Assembly: GCF_024385505.1 (NCBI RefSeq)
Contig: NZ_JANFLT010000005.1
Location: 806,001 to 870,000 of the forward strand
Length of the DNA: 64,000 nt
Direction of reading: 5' to 3'
Source of the DNA: Arthrobacter zhaoxinii
GTDB lineage: Bacteria; Actinomycetota; Actinomycetes; Actinomycetales; Micrococcaceae
Positions 16,525 through 26,043 of the stretch are shown here, in pieces (the stretch's first letter is position 1; every line of letters starts with the position of its first letter). The position numbers and the translations under genes are program-made. The notes under the pieces were generated by a model. That model saw only the letters and a program-made list of their open reading frames with translations, ran no database searches and was not told the origin of the DNA.

Positions 16525-17289
16525 ATGACTTCCCTCCCCGGCGCTGCTTCCTTCACCTCCGAGGGGCACGGCGCCAACGCGGGCGTAGGCGTGCTCCTCA
16601 GCCACGGATTCACCGGCTCCCCGGTGAGCCTGGCGGCTTGGGCCCGTTACCTCGCGGACCGCGGCTACGCCGTGAGCCTGCCGCTGCTGCCGGGGCACGG
16701 CACCAGCTGGCAGGAGCTGCAACGGACGCCGTGGCAGCGCTGGTACGAGGAATACGAAAGCGCCTATTTCACCCTGCGGGAGCGGACAAGCTGTGTTGTG
16801 TCCGGCGGTCTTTCCATGGGCGGTGCCCTGGCGCTGCGGCTGGCAGCACGCCAGCCAGTGGCCGGCGTCGCCGTCGTTAACCCCGGCCTGACGTTCGGCG
16901 ACCCCCGGGCCCGTTATTCGGGCGTGCTCAAGTACTTCCTGAAATCGGTCCCCGCCATCGGCAACGACATCCGGCTTCCAGGGCAGGATGAAGGCGCGTA
17001 CCCCCGGACGCCGGTGGGTGCCGTGCACCAGCTGCGGCAGCTTTTCCGCGATACTGCCGCCTCGCTGCCGGCTGTTACCGCCCCCGTACTGGCCTTCCGT
17101 TCACGGGTGGATGCGGTGGTGCCGGAGTCGAGCATGGAGGTGCTCCGCCGCCGCCTGCTGAACGCGGAACTTGAGGTGGTACCGCTGGAGAACAGCTACC
17201 ACGTGGCCACCATGGACCACGATGCCCCGCTCATCTTTGAACGGTCGCACGAGTTCATCCAACACGTCAGCTCCGGGGTCCGGGCATGA
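16525..17289 (+). CDS. Carboxylesterase / monoacylglycerol lipase-like alpha/beta hydrolase
   Basis: 254-residue alpha/beta hydrolase of the bacterial Est30/monoglyceride lipase group. The oxyanion-hole motif is LLSHGFTGSP (about 24-33). The nucleophile is S97 in GLSMGG, the acid D196 in FRSRVDAVVP, and the base H226 in NSYHVATMD. No signal peptide is seen, so it is probably cytoplasmic. It overlaps the next gene by 4 bp (ATGA) and forms a two-gene operon with it. It is divergent from plsC, which may reflect a shared role in lipid turnover (inference). Confidence 0.9.
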   Translation: MTSLPGAASFTSEGHGANAGVGVLLSHGFTGSPVSLAAWARYLADRGYAVSLPLLPGHGTSWQELQRTPWQRWYEEYESAYFTLRERTSCVVSGGLSMGGALALRLAARQPVAGVAVVNPGLTFGDPRARYSGVLKYFLKSVPAIGNDIRLPGQDEGAYPRTPVGAVHQLRQLFRDTAASLPAVTAPVLAFRSRVDAVVPESSMEVLRRRLLNAELEVVPLENSYHVATMDHDAPLIFERSHEFIQHVSSGVRA

Positions 17290-17834
17290 GCGAACGCGAG
17301 CCGGACCACAACAAGTCAACGGACGAGGAAGTCTGGCTGGATCTGGTGGCCCGGCTGGAGCACATGGACGCCGCCTATCCCGTGCAGCCCGAGCCGGACC
17401 CGCCGGGCGCTCCGGACGGATCCGCGGACGGATCCGGCGGCCGGGACACCGGAAAGACCGGACCGTCCCCTGAACCGGCGGCACCGTCTCCGGCCGAACC
17501 CTCTCCGGCCGAACGAACGCGGGCGATCTTCCGGAACCAGCCGCTGGCAGCGGCGGGACCGCGGGACTATACCGCGGAGGATGACGGGGACGACGACGGC
17601 GGTTTTGTCCCGCCGGAACCTCCTCCCCTCGGCATGGGCGAACCGCTGGTGGTGCTCAGCTGGCTGGGTACACTGGCCGGGCCGCTGCTGCTCCTGGTGT
17701 TCGCCATGTTCTGGCGCGATGCACCCCTGGCCGTCATCCTGGGAACCATTGCGGTCTTTGCCGGATCGGCCGGCTACCTGCTTTTCCGACTACCCCAGCA
17801 CCGTGATGAGGGCGACGACGGCGCCGCCGTCTAG
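17286..17834 (+). CDS. Hypothetical membrane protein
   Basis: 182-residue protein of unknown function, translationally coupled to the esterase (4-bp overlap). The N-terminal 110 residues are charged and rich in Pro, Glu, Asp and Gly (predicted disordered, cytoplasmic). Two hydrophobic helices follow at about residues 119-141 and 146-166 (VVLSWLGTLAGPLLLLVFAM; AVILGTIAVFAGSAGYLLF), then a short acidic end. No enzymatic motif is seen. Coupling suggests it works with or localises the esterase. Confidence 0.8.
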   Translation: MSEREPDHNKSTDEEVWLDLVARLEHMDAAYPVQPEPDPPGAPDGSADGSGGRDTGKTGPSPEPAAPSPAEPSPAERTRAIFRNQPLAAAGPRDYTAEDDGDDDGGFVPPEPPPLGMGEPLVVLSWLGTLAGPLLLLVFAMFWRDAPLAVILGTIAVFAGSAGYLLFRLPQHRDEGDDGAAV

Positions 17835-17865
17835 GGCCGGCCTTCCCGCAACGGGACGCCGCGGC

Positions 17866-18936
17866 TCAGCGGCGTGCGGCGATCCGGGACAGGTCGGCGG
17901 CGCCGATCATTCCCGCCGCAGGACCCAGGGCGGAACGCTCCATCCCGGCCGCCGGGCGGAAACCGCGTCCGGTGAGGTTCCGGGCAAAGGACCGCCGGGC
18001 AGGTTCCAGCAGCAGGTCACCGGCATCGCTGAGCCCGCCGCCGATGACGAACATCCCCGGGTCAAGGGCCGCGGCCAGGTTGGCCAGCCCCAGCCCCAGC
18101 CACTGCCCCACCTCATCCAGCAGTTCCACGCAGGCCGGATCGCCCTCGAGGGCGAGGCGGGTAACGACGGCACCGGTCACCTGATTCGCATCGCCGTCCA
18201 CCGCCCGGAGCAGTTCCGAGGCCACCGGCGAGTTTGCCGCCGCCAGCTCCCGGGCCTCCCGGCCCAGGGCGTTGCCCGAGGCGTACTGTTCCCAGCAGCC
18301 GCGGTTGCCGCATTCGCAGCGGTGCCCGCCGGGCATGATGATCTGGTGGCCGAACTCGCCCGCCACACCGTACCGGCCGCGTTCGAGGCGGCCGTCGAGC
18401 ACCATCGCCCCGCCGATTCCGGTGCCCAGGGTGACGCAGACCATCCTGCTCTCCCCCGCGCCGGCTCCGAACCGGTATTCGGCCCAGGCGGCGCCGTCGG
18501 CGTCGTTGACCAGGAAGACCCGGCGGCGCAGCAGCCGCTCCAGGTTCTCGCGCAGCGGCTCGTTGCGCCAGGCCAGATGGGGGCTGAACAAGACCGTGCT
18601 GCCGGCGAGGTCCATCCACCCGGCCGCGCCGATTCCCACGGACCACACGTGGTGATCGGCGGACAGTTCCCGGACCAGGTCCACGATGACTGCTTCGACT
18701 TCGCGCGGATCCTGGCCGGGCGTCGAACGGCGTGCCTGCTTCAGGACCCGGCCGTCGCCGTCGACCAGCCCGGCGGCGACTTTGGTCCCGCCGATATCGA
18801 TGCCGATGGCCAGGCCCCGCCGCCGCATCCGGTTGGGCAGCCGCATGGGCCTGCGGGTCCGGAACGGCTCCGCTTGCCGGCGTTGGAGCGGGGTGGAAAG
18901 GGATCGGGGAACGGGTGCTGGGGTAACTGGACGCAT
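17866..18936 (-). CDS. glk: ROK-family glucokinase
   Basis: Phosphorylates glucose (possibly other hexoses) with ATP. The 356-residue ROK protein has the phosphate-binding motif IGIDIGGTKVAAGLVD after a basic 40-residue N-terminal extension, the LVNDADGAAWAE catalytic Asp region, LGTGIGGAMV, and the zinc motif CECGNRGCWEQYASG. No N-terminal helix-turn-helix is present, so it is a kinase rather than a ROK repressor. The ATG at 18936 has AGG six bases upstream; a later start near 18828 would remove the extension. It is convergent with the membrane-protein gene. Confidence 0.92.
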   Translation of the reverse strand: MRPVTPAPVPRSLSTPLQRRQAEPFRTRRPMRLPNRMRRRGLAIGIDIGGTKVAAGLVDGDGRVLKQARRSTPGQDPREVEAVIVDLVRELSADHHVWSVGIGAAGWMDLAGSTVLFSPHLAWRNEPLRENLERLLRRRVFLVNDADGAAWAEYRFGAGAGESRMVCVTLGTGIGGAMVLDGRLERGRYGVAGEFGHQIIMPGGHRCECGNRGCWEQYASGNALGREARELAAANSPVASELLRAVDGDANQVTGAVVTRLALEGDPACVELLDEVGQWLGLGLANLAAALDPGMFVIGGGLSDAGDLLLEPARRSFARNLTGRGFRPAAGMERSALGPAAGMIGAADLSRIAARR

Positions 18937-19076
18937 CAGAAACCTATTCTAGGGAAACGGCAAGAGCAGCGACGCGTTCGTTATCGATCCGCAAGGTTAC
19001 CGACGGGTATGAAAATGTGATCTAGGTTATAGGCTGAACAGTGCCTACGGGCGTAACGGATATCAAAGGAGCTATC

Positions 19077-20885
19077 GTGCGAGAATTCAGTGTTCCCGTC
19101 CTAGCGGAGTCCCCGCCGCAGACGAACATCACCAACATGCTGCTCGATCAGGCAGCCAAGCCAAGCAACCCCGCTCTCTTTGCCGTCCGGAACGGCCAGG
19201 GCGAATGGCAGCGGATCAGTGCCACGGAATTCACCAAGGACGTCCGGGCGCTGGCAAAGGGCTTTATGGCCAGCGGTATCAAGGCAGGCGACCGTGTGGC
19301 CATCATGTCCCGGACCCGGTACGAGTGGACCCTCGTGGACTTTGCCCTCTGGTTCGCCGGAGCCGTTCCGGTCCCGGTCTATGAAACCTCCTCCCCCTCG
19401 CAGGTCGCCTGGATCCTCAGTGATTCCGGTGCCGTCGGCATTGTGGTGGAGGCTGCCAGACACGAGAACATTGTCCGCACGGCGGCGGCCGATGAGGACC
19501 TTTCCATGGTCGCCAATGTCTGGCAGATCGACGGCGGCGGACTGGATGCGCTGCGTACCGAGGGTGCCTCGGTGAGTGATGAAGATCTCGAGAAACGGCG
19601 CTCAACCGCGCAGATGGCGGACCTGGCGACCATCATCTATACCTCCGGCACCACGGGCAAGCCGAAGGGCTGCGAACTCACCCACGCCAACTTCGTCGAC
19701 GTGTCGCGCAACTCCGAGCTGGCGGAGCCCGAGGTGGCGACCGAAGGCTCGCAGACCATCATGTTCCTGCCGCTAGCGCACGTCCTTGCCCGGTTCATCT
19801 CCGTGCTCTGCGTGGCCACCGGCGCCACCGTCGCGCACACCCCCGACGTCAAGAACCTTCTCCCGGATCTGCAGAGCTTCAAGCCCAGCTTCATCCTGGT
19901 GGTCCCGCGCGTGCTGGAGAAGGTCTTCAACGCCTCCATGCTGAAGGCCGAGGACGGCGGAAAGGGCAAGATCTTCCATGCCGGCGTGGCCACCGCAGTG
20001 GCCTGGTCGAAGGCAAAGCAGGAGGGGAAGGTGCCTCTGAGCCTGACCCTTCGGCACGCACTCTTCGACCGCCTGCTGTACGGCAAAATCCGCGAGGCGA
20101 TGGGCGGCAAGGTGGAATACGCCGTGTCCGGCGGAGCTCCCCTGGGCGAACGGCTGGGGCACTTCTTCCACGGCATCGGCCTGCTGGTGCTGGAAGGCTA
20201 CGGCCTGACCGAAACCACCGCACCGCTGACCACCAACACCCCGCAGCTGGTCAAGCTGGGCACGGTGGGCGCACCCCTTCCCGGCAACAGTGTGAAGATC
20301 GCCGACGACGGCGAGATCCTGGCCAAGGGCATCAGTGTCATGAAGGGCTACTACAACCGCCCCGAGCTGATGGGTGAAACCTTCACGGACGGCTGGTTCC
20401 ATACCGGCGACATCGGTGAACTCGACGCCGACGGCTTCCTGAAGATCACCGGCCGGAAAAAGGAAATCATCATCACGGCCGGGGGCAAGAACGTGGTCCC
20501 GTCGCACCTGGAGGATTCCATCCGTGCCGATTCGATTGTGTCCCAGTGCGTTGTCGTCGGGGATGCGAAGCCGTTCATTTCGGCCCTGATCACGTTGGAC
20601 GAGGAGGCCCTGCCCGGGTGGCTGGGACGCCACAAGCTGCCGGCCACCATGACGGTGACCGAAGTTGCCAAAACCGATGAGCTGCAGAACGAGCTGCAGG
20701 CCCTGGTGGACCGCGCCAACAAAAAGGTCTCCTCCGCCGAGGCCATCAAGAAGTTCCGCGTGGTCCCGACGGACTTCACCGAGTCCAGCGGACACCTGAC
20801 GCCGTCGATGAAGATCAAGCGCGCCCAGGTCCTGCGGGACTTCTCGGACGTCATCGACGATATCTACAGCGGCCAGCGCGTCTGA
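19077..20885 (+). CDS. Long-chain fatty acid--CoA ligase (FadD15-like)
   Basis: AMP-forming acyl-CoA synthetase that activates fatty acids. From the GTG at 19077 (AAAGGAG five bases upstream) it is 602 residues; the earlier GTG at 19041 lacks a ribosome-binding site. Motifs: IIYTSGTTGKPKGCELTHAN near residue 185 (AMP/P-loop), GYGLTETTAP near 375, WFHTGDIGELDADGFLKITGR, and the C-terminal KKEIIITAGGKNV block. It is monocistronic, with a terminator whose 3' arm lies inside the convergent mtr gene. Confidence 0.93.
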   Translation: MREFSVPVLAESPPQTNITNMLLDQAAKPSNPALFAVRNGQGEWQRISATEFTKDVRALAKGFMASGIKAGDRVAIMSRTRYEWTLVDFALWFAGAVPVPVYETSSPSQVAWILSDSGAVGIVVEAARHENIVRTAAADEDLSMVANVWQIDGGGLDALRTEGASVSDEDLEKRRSTAQMADLATIIYTSGTTGKPKGCELTHANFVDVSRNSELAEPEVATEGSQTIMFLPLAHVLARFISVLCVATGATVAHTPDVKNLLPDLQSFKPSFILVVPRVLEKVFNASMLKAEDGGKGKIFHAGVATAVAWSKAKQEGKVPLSLTLRHALFDRLLYGKIREAMGGKVEYAVSGGAPLGERLGHFFHGIGLLVLEGYGLTETTAPLTTNTPQLVKLGTVGAPLPGNSVKIADDGEILAKGISVMKGYYNRPELMGETFTDGWFHTGDIGELDADGFLKITGRKKEIIITAGGKNVVPSHLEDSIRADSIVSQCVVVGDAKPFISALITLDEEALPGWLGRHKLPATMTVTEVAKTDELQNELQALVDRANKKVSSAEAIKKFRVVPTDFTESSGHLTPSMKIKRAQVLRDFSDVIDDIYSGQRV

Positions 20886-20897
20886 CGCCCGCACCCT

Positions 20898-20949
20898 GCC
20901 GGGCCGGAGCCGTCTCGACTAGAGGCGGTTCGGGCCCGGCTTTTCCTTT
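20898..20949 (+). terminator. Terminator of the acyl-CoA ligase gene, overlapping the mtr 3' end
   Basis: An imperfect GC-rich hairpin (arms 20898-20915 and 20921-20940) is followed by TTTTCCTTT on the plus strand. The right arm and U-tract lie inside the last codons of the convergent mtr gene. Confidence 0.7.
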
Positions 20950-22346
20950 GTGTTCAGCGAGAGCAGCGCGTTTTCCACCACTTCGGTCAGCGCCGGGTGG
21001 ATCCAGTACTGCCCGCGGGCCATCGTGGCTGCGTCCAGCCCGAATTCCATTGCCTGCACCAGCGGCTGGATCAGCATGGACGCCTCATGGCCCATGATGT
21101 GCGCGCCGAGCAGCCGGCCGCTTTCCTTCTCCGCCAGCAGCTTTACAAAACCGGTCGAGTCCTCCATGGCCCAGCCGTACGCCGTCGACCCGTATTCCTG
21201 GACCGCAAGAGCCAGTTCGACGCCGCGGGCTTCCGTGTCCGCCAGGGCCTCGTCCTCGGTCATCCCCACGCTGGCGATCTGCGGGCTGCTGAACACGGCC
21301 GCCGGAACGAAGCGGTGGTCCATGGCACGCAGATCCCCGGGGTGGACCAGGTTGTGCGCTACTACGCGGGCCTCATGGTTGGCCACATGCTTGAGCTGGT
21401 AGGGGCTGCTGACGTCGCCCAGCGCCCAGATCCCCGGCACGGGCGCACCGGATGCCAGCACACGTCCGTAGCTGTCCACCGCCAGGCGCCGGTCCCCGGT
21501 GACGTCGAACCCGGCCGCAGCGACGTCCAGCCGGTCGGTGTTGGGTGTCCGGCCGGTGGCCACAAGCACCAGGTCCACGTCCAGTGCCGATTCGCCGGCG
21601 GGACCGGAGAGCACGGCGTGCACCGACCCGTCCGCGTTTTCCACCAGTGAGTCCACGGTGGTGTTCAGCTGCAGGTTCCACTGCTTGGACGCCTCCGCGG
21701 TGAAGCGCTCGGACACCGTGGCGTCCAGGGAACGAAGCAGCGCACCCGACCGCACGGCCACGGTGACGTCCGAACCGAAAGCGGAGAAAACGAACCCGAA
21801 CTCCGCGGCGATGTATCCGCCTCCGATGATCAGCACCCGGGCCGGCAGATCGTCGATGCGCATCACCGTGTCCGAGGTGTGGACCTGCGGCAGGTCCATC
21901 CCCGGGACATCCGGCAGGACCGGACGGGAGCCTGCGGCCACGACAATCTGGCCGGCCGTAATCTTTTCCCCCGACGCGGTCACCAGGGCGTGCGGAGAGA
22001 CGAAGCGGACGTATTCGCTGTAGAGGGTGACGTTCTCGAGCTCCTCGTCCCGGTAGCGGCGCCCGCCGTCGGAGATGGCGTCAATCCGCGCGAAGATCCG
22101 GTCCCGGATATCCCGCCACCGCACCCCCGCGGACACCGAGTCCACGCCCAGCCGGGCGCCGTCGACGGCGGCGGCGGCCAGCTGGGCCGGATACACGAAC
22201 ATCTTGGTGGGAATGCAGCCGACATTGAGGCACGTTCCTCCGAACGTGCCTCCGTCGATGATCGCTACCTTCTTGCCGTCCCAGTCCGGGGTGATGAGCG
22301 AGTTGCCGGAGCCGGAGCCGATGATTGCCAAATCGAAGTGAGTCAC
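20919..22346 (-). CDS. mtr: Mycothione reductase
   Basis: FAD/NADPH-dependent disulfide reductase that regenerates mycothiol, the major low-molecular-weight thiol of actinobacteria. The 475-residue protein starts with THFDLAIIGSGSGNSL (FAD), has the redox cysteines C39 and C44 in GGTCLNVGCIPTK, an NADPH-binding GGGYIAAEFG, an ALGDVSSPYQL FAD block, and the C-terminal HPALTEVVENAL with the catalytic His/Glu pair. I chose the GTG at 22346 because homologues begin at THFDLAIIG; the upstream in-frame ATG at 22403 would add an unrelated 19 residues. It ends convergently with the acyl-CoA ligase. Confidence 0.93.
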   Translation of the reverse strand: MTHFDLAIIGSGSGNSLITPDWDGKKVAIIDGGTFGGTCLNVGCIPTKMFVYPAQLAAAAVDGARLGVDSVSAGVRWRDIRDRIFARIDAISDGGRRYRDEELENVTLYSEYVRFVSPHALVTASGEKITAGQIVVAAGSRPVLPDVPGMDLPQVHTSDTVMRIDDLPARVLIIGGGYIAAEFGFVFSAFGSDVTVAVRSGALLRSLDATVSERFTAEASKQWNLQLNTTVDSLVENADGSVHAVLSGPAGESALDVDLVLVATGRTPNTDRLDVAAAGFDVTGDRRLAVDSYGRVLASGAPVPGIWALGDVSSPYQLKHVANHEARVVAHNLVHPGDLRAMDHRFVPAAVFSSPQIASVGMTEDEALADTEARGVELALAVQEYGSTAYGWAMEDSTGFVKLLAEKESGRLLGAHIMGHEASMLIQPLVQAMEFGLDAATMARGQYWIHPALTEVVENALLSLNTKEKPGPNRL

Positions 22347-22389
22347 GCTCTTCAGTCTATGCAGTTCGGCTTCCGCCACCACTCGGGGT

Positions 22390-25300
22390 TCACTTCGGAG
22401 CAATGACCAGGAGCAGGTCTCCGCCCTGGACCTGTTCCACCCGGGAGATGGCGACCCGTTCTACCGTGCCGGCAACCGGAGCCGTAATGGAGGCCTCCAT
22501 CTTCATGGCTTCGATAGTCGCCACGGTCTCGCCGGCGGCCACCTCCGCCCCTTCCTTGGCCGTGACGGTGACAGCTCCGGCGAACGGAGCCGCAACGTGC
22601 CCGGGCTCGGCCGGATCGGCCCGTTCCGCCGTCTTGGTAGTGCTTTCAATGCTGCGGTCCCGGACCGAGACGGGCCGCATCTGCCCGTTCAGGGTCGTCA
22701 TGACCGTGCGCATGCCCTTTTCATCCGGTTCGGACACTGCGTCCAGTGCCGCGATCAGGCGCACACCCTTTTCCAGTTCAATGACGTGCTCTTCGCCGCG
22801 GCGCAGCCCGTAAAGGTAATCGCGGGTTTCGAGGACCGAGACGTCTCCGTAGGTTTCCCGGACAGTGGCAAACTCCTTGGCCGGGCCTGCGAAGAGCAGG
22901 CGGTTCAGGGTTTCCTGCCGGGTGGCGGAGTCTGCGTGCAGGCCTGCCTTGTCCACCTCCGTCAGGTCGACGTGGCGGGGCTTGATCTCGCGTCCCTGCA
23001 GGGCCTTGGTCCGGAAGGGTTCGGGCCAGCCTCCGGGCGGGTCTCCGAGTTCGCCGCTGAGGAAGCCGATGACCGAATCCGGGATGTCGTAGTTCTGCGG
23101 GTTCTCCTCGAAGTCCTCCGGGGAGACGTTGGAACCCACCAGCTGAAGCGCGAGGTCACCGACAACCTTGGACGACGGCGTGACCTTGACCAGGCGGCCC
23201 AGGATCCGGTCGGCGGCGGTGTACATGTCTTCGATGGCTTCGAAGCGCTCCCCCAGCCCCAGGGCAATCGCCTGCTGGCGCAGGTTGGAGAGCTGGCCGC
23301 CGGGGATTTCGTGGCGGTACACGCGTCCGGTCGGACCGGCCAGCCCGGATTCGAAGGGAGCGTACACACGCCGCACGGCCTCCCAGTACGGCTCGAGGGC
23401 ACCCACGGCATCCAGGCTGATCCCGGTGTCCCGCTCGGTGTTGGTCAGCGCGGCGACCAGCGAGGACATGGACGGCTGGCTGGTGGTGCCGGCCAACGGG
23501 GCACTGGCGACGTCCACGGCGTCGACTCCCGCCTCCGCGGCCGCGAGCAGGGTGGCCAGCTGGCCGCCTGCGGTGTCGTGCGTGTGGAGGTGGACGGGCA
23601 GGTCGAAGCGCTCCCGCAGCGCCGCGACCAGCTTGGCGGCCGCGGCGGGGCGCAGCAGTCCGGCCATGTCCTTGATGGCCAGAATGTGGGCGCCTGCGTC
23701 CACCATCTTCTGTGCCAGGTCCAGGTAGTAGTCCAGCGTGTAGAGGTCCTCATTAGGGTTCAGCATGTCGCCGGTGTAGCAGAGCGCCACCTCGGCCACG
23801 GCGGTGCCCGTCTTGCGGACGGCCCGGATGGCGGGCTCCATCTGCGACACATCGTTCAGGGCGTCGAAAATGCGGAAGATGTCCACACCGGTGGCGGCGG
23901 CTTCCTCCACGAACGCTTCGGTGACTTCGGTGGGATACGGCGTGTAGCCAACCGTATTCCGTCCGCGGAGCAGCATCTGGATGCAGATGTTGGGCAGCTG
24001 GTGCCGCAGGGAGGCGAGCCGTTCCCACGGATCTTCGCCCAGGAAACGCAGGGCGACGTCGTAGGTGGCACCGCCCCAGGCTTCCACGGACAGCAGCTCC
24101 GGAGTCAGGGCGGACACCGCAGGTGCCGCCGCGACCAGGTCCCGGGTCCGGACCCGGGTTGCCAGCAGCGACTGGTGGGCATCGCGGAAGGTGGTGTCCG
24201 TGACGGCCAGTGCGGTCCGCTGCCGCAGGTCCGCCGCGAAACCCTCGGGGCCCAGTTCCAGGAGCCGCTGCCGTGAGCCCGGCACGGCTTCGGGCAGGCC
24301 GCCGGGAAGCTTCTCCGCCGGGTTGGTGTGCGCGACAGGGTCGCCGTACGGCTTGTTGACCGTAACGTCGGCGAGCCAGTTGAGCAGCTTGGTGCCGCGG
24401 TCGGCTGAGCCGCGGGCATTGAGCAGTTCGGGTCGTTCCTCGATGAAGGAGGTGGCTACGTCTCCGGCCACGAAGTCCGGATCATCCAGGACGGCCTGCA
24501 GGAAGGCGATGTTGGTGGCGACGCCGCGGATGCGGAACTCGGCCAGCGCCCGGCGGGCCCGGTTGACGGCGATGGGATAGGTGCGGCCCCGGCAGGTCAG
24601 CTTCACGAGCATCGAGTCGAAGTGCGGGCTGATCTCGGCGCCTGCGTAGACGGTGCCGCCGTCGAGCCGCACACCCGCACCGCCGGCGGAACGGTAAGCG
24701 GTGATGCGGCCGACGTCGGGCCGGAACCCGTTGCTCGGATCCTCGGTGGTGATGCGGCACTGGAGGGCGGCACCGCGGATCTGCAGTTCATCCTGCTGCA
24801 GGCCCAGGTCCGCCAGCGTTTCCCCGGCTGCGATCCGGAGCTGGGACTGGACAATGTCCACGTCGGTGATTTCCTCGGTAACCGTGTGCTCCACCTGGAC
24901 GCGGGGGTTCATTTCGATGAAGACGTGCTGTCCGGCGCGTTCTCCGACGGTGTCAACGAGGAACTCCACCGTTCCGGCGTTGACGTAGCCCAGGGCCTTG
25001 GCGAACTTGACCGCGTCCCGGTACAGGGCCTGGCGGATGTTCTCATCCAGGTTGGGAGCCGGGGCTATCTCCACCACTTTCTGGTGGCGGCGCTGCAGCG
25101 AGCAGTCGCGCTCGAACAGGTGAACGATGTTGCCGTCAGCGTCGGCCAGGATCTGCACTTCGATGTGCCGGGGGCGCAGGACCGCCTGCTCCAGGAACAC
25201 CGTGGCATCGCCGAAGGCCGCCTCGGCCTCGCGCATGGCTGCCTGCAGCGCCTCGGGCAGCTTGTCCGCCGTGTCGACCCGCCGCATGCCCCGGCCACCG

Positions 25301-25788
25301 CCGCCGGCCACGGCCTTGACGAAGATGGGGAAGCCGATGTCCGCTGCCTCGCTGAGCAGCTTTTCCACGTTGTCGCTGGGCTCGGTGGAGCGCAGCACCG
25401 GGATGCCGGCCTTCCGGGCGGCGTTCAGGGCGTGGACCTTGTGGCCGGCCAGCTCGAGGATGTCGGCGGGCGGGCCCACGAAGGTGATGCCGGCGTCGGC
25501 GGCAGCCCGTGCCAGGTGCGCATTTTCGGACAGGAAGCCGTAGCCGGGGTAGATGGCGTCGCAGCCGGATTCCTTGGCCACCCGGACGATTTCGTCCACG
25601 TCCAGGTACGCCCGGACCGGATGTCCCTCTTCCCCGATCAGATAGGCTTCATCGGCTTTCTGGCGGTGGATGGAATTGCGGTCCTCATGGGGAAACACGG
25701 CCACGGTCTTAGCGCCCAGTTCATAGGCGGCACGGAAAGCACGAATGGCAATTTCGCCTCGGTTCGCGACCAATATCTTCGAGAACAT
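22390..25788 (-). CDS. pyc: Pyruvate carboxylase
   Basis: Biotin enzyme that makes oxaloacetate from pyruvate, ATP and bicarbonate (anaplerosis). The single 1132-residue chain has the complete layout: biotin carboxylase (residues 1-450; KAVAGGGGRGMR, EMNPRVQVEHTVTE), carboxyltransferase (about 535-810; FRDAHQSLLATRVRTRD), the PYC/OADA domain, and the biotinyl domain with EAMKME (biotinyl lysine K1096). The start ATG has AGGAG four bases upstream. It is divergent from the ParA-like gene across a 255-bp region. It may supply oxaloacetate to the TCA and methylcitrate cycles encoded nearby. Confidence 0.98.
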   Translation of the reverse strand: MFSKILVANRGEIAIRAFRAAYELGAKTVAVFPHEDRNSIHRQKADEAYLIGEEGHPVRAYLDVDEIVRVAKESGCDAIYPGYGFLSENAHLARAAADAGITFVGPPADILELAGHKVHALNAARKAGIPVLRSTEPSDNVEKLLSEAADIGFPIFVKAVAGGGGRGMRRVDTADKLPEALQAAMREAEAAFGDATVFLEQAVLRPRHIEVQILADADGNIVHLFERDCSLQRRHQKVVEIAPAPNLDENIRQALYRDAVKFAKALGYVNAGTVEFLVDTVGERAGQHVFIEMNPRVQVEHTVTEEITDVDIVQSQLRIAAGETLADLGLQQDELQIRGAALQCRITTEDPSNGFRPDVGRITAYRSAGGAGVRLDGGTVYAGAEISPHFDSMLVKLTCRGRTYPIAVNRARRALAEFRIRGVATNIAFLQAVLDDPDFVAGDVATSFIEERPELLNARGSADRGTKLLNWLADVTVNKPYGDPVAHTNPAEKLPGGLPEAVPGSRQRLLELGPEGFAADLRQRTALAVTDTTFRDAHQSLLATRVRTRDLVAAAPAVSALTPELLSVEAWGGATYDVALRFLGEDPWERLASLRHQLPNICIQMLLRGRNTVGYTPYPTEVTEAFVEEAAATGVDIFRIFDALNDVSQMEPAIRAVRKTGTAVAEVALCYTGDMLNPNEDLYTLDYYLDLAQKMVDAGAHILAIKDMAGLLRPAAAAKLVAALRERFDLPVHLHTHDTAGGQLATLLAAAEAGVDAVDVASAPLAGTTSQPSMSSLVAALTNTERDTGISLDAVGALEPYWEAVRRVYAPFESGLAGPTGRVYRHEIPGGQLSNLRQQAIALGLGERFEAIEDMYTAADRILGRLVKVTPSSKVVGDLALQLVGSNVSPEDFEENPQNYDIPDSVIGFLSGELGDPPGGWPEPFRTKALQGREIKPRHVDLTEVDKAGLHADSATRQETLNRLLFAGPAKEFATVRETYGDVSVLETRDYLYGLRRGEEHVIELEKGVRLIAALDAVSEPDEKGMRTVMTTLNGQMRPVSVRDRSIESTTKTAERADPAEPGHVAAPFAGAVTVTAKEGAEVAAGETVATIEAMKMEASITAPVAGTVERVAISRVEQVQGGDLLLVIAPK

Positions 25789-26043
25789 GAATCTCCTGCG
25801 TCGACGGACGGGGCACCCGGGAAGATGCGCCTTTTACGGATTTTAGCCACGACGTCAGCGGAAACACCCAGGCCGGACCTCGCCGGCGGACGGAGCCCGA
25901 AGCTGCCGTGTTGAACATCACACGGCACCAGTCTAAGCGCCACCCCTGCAAAAGCCTGCTGCCAAGGTAACGGTTGTCCGTCACATAGAATGAGTCTGCA
26001 GCCGTCCAGTGATCCCTAGACACGATAGGTTTTGGTTCAACAA

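Noticed and set aside
17856-17875. Hairpin between the hypothetical membrane protein and glucokinase
   Set aside because: A 7-bp stem without a U-tract overlapping the glucokinase stop; too weak to call a terminator.
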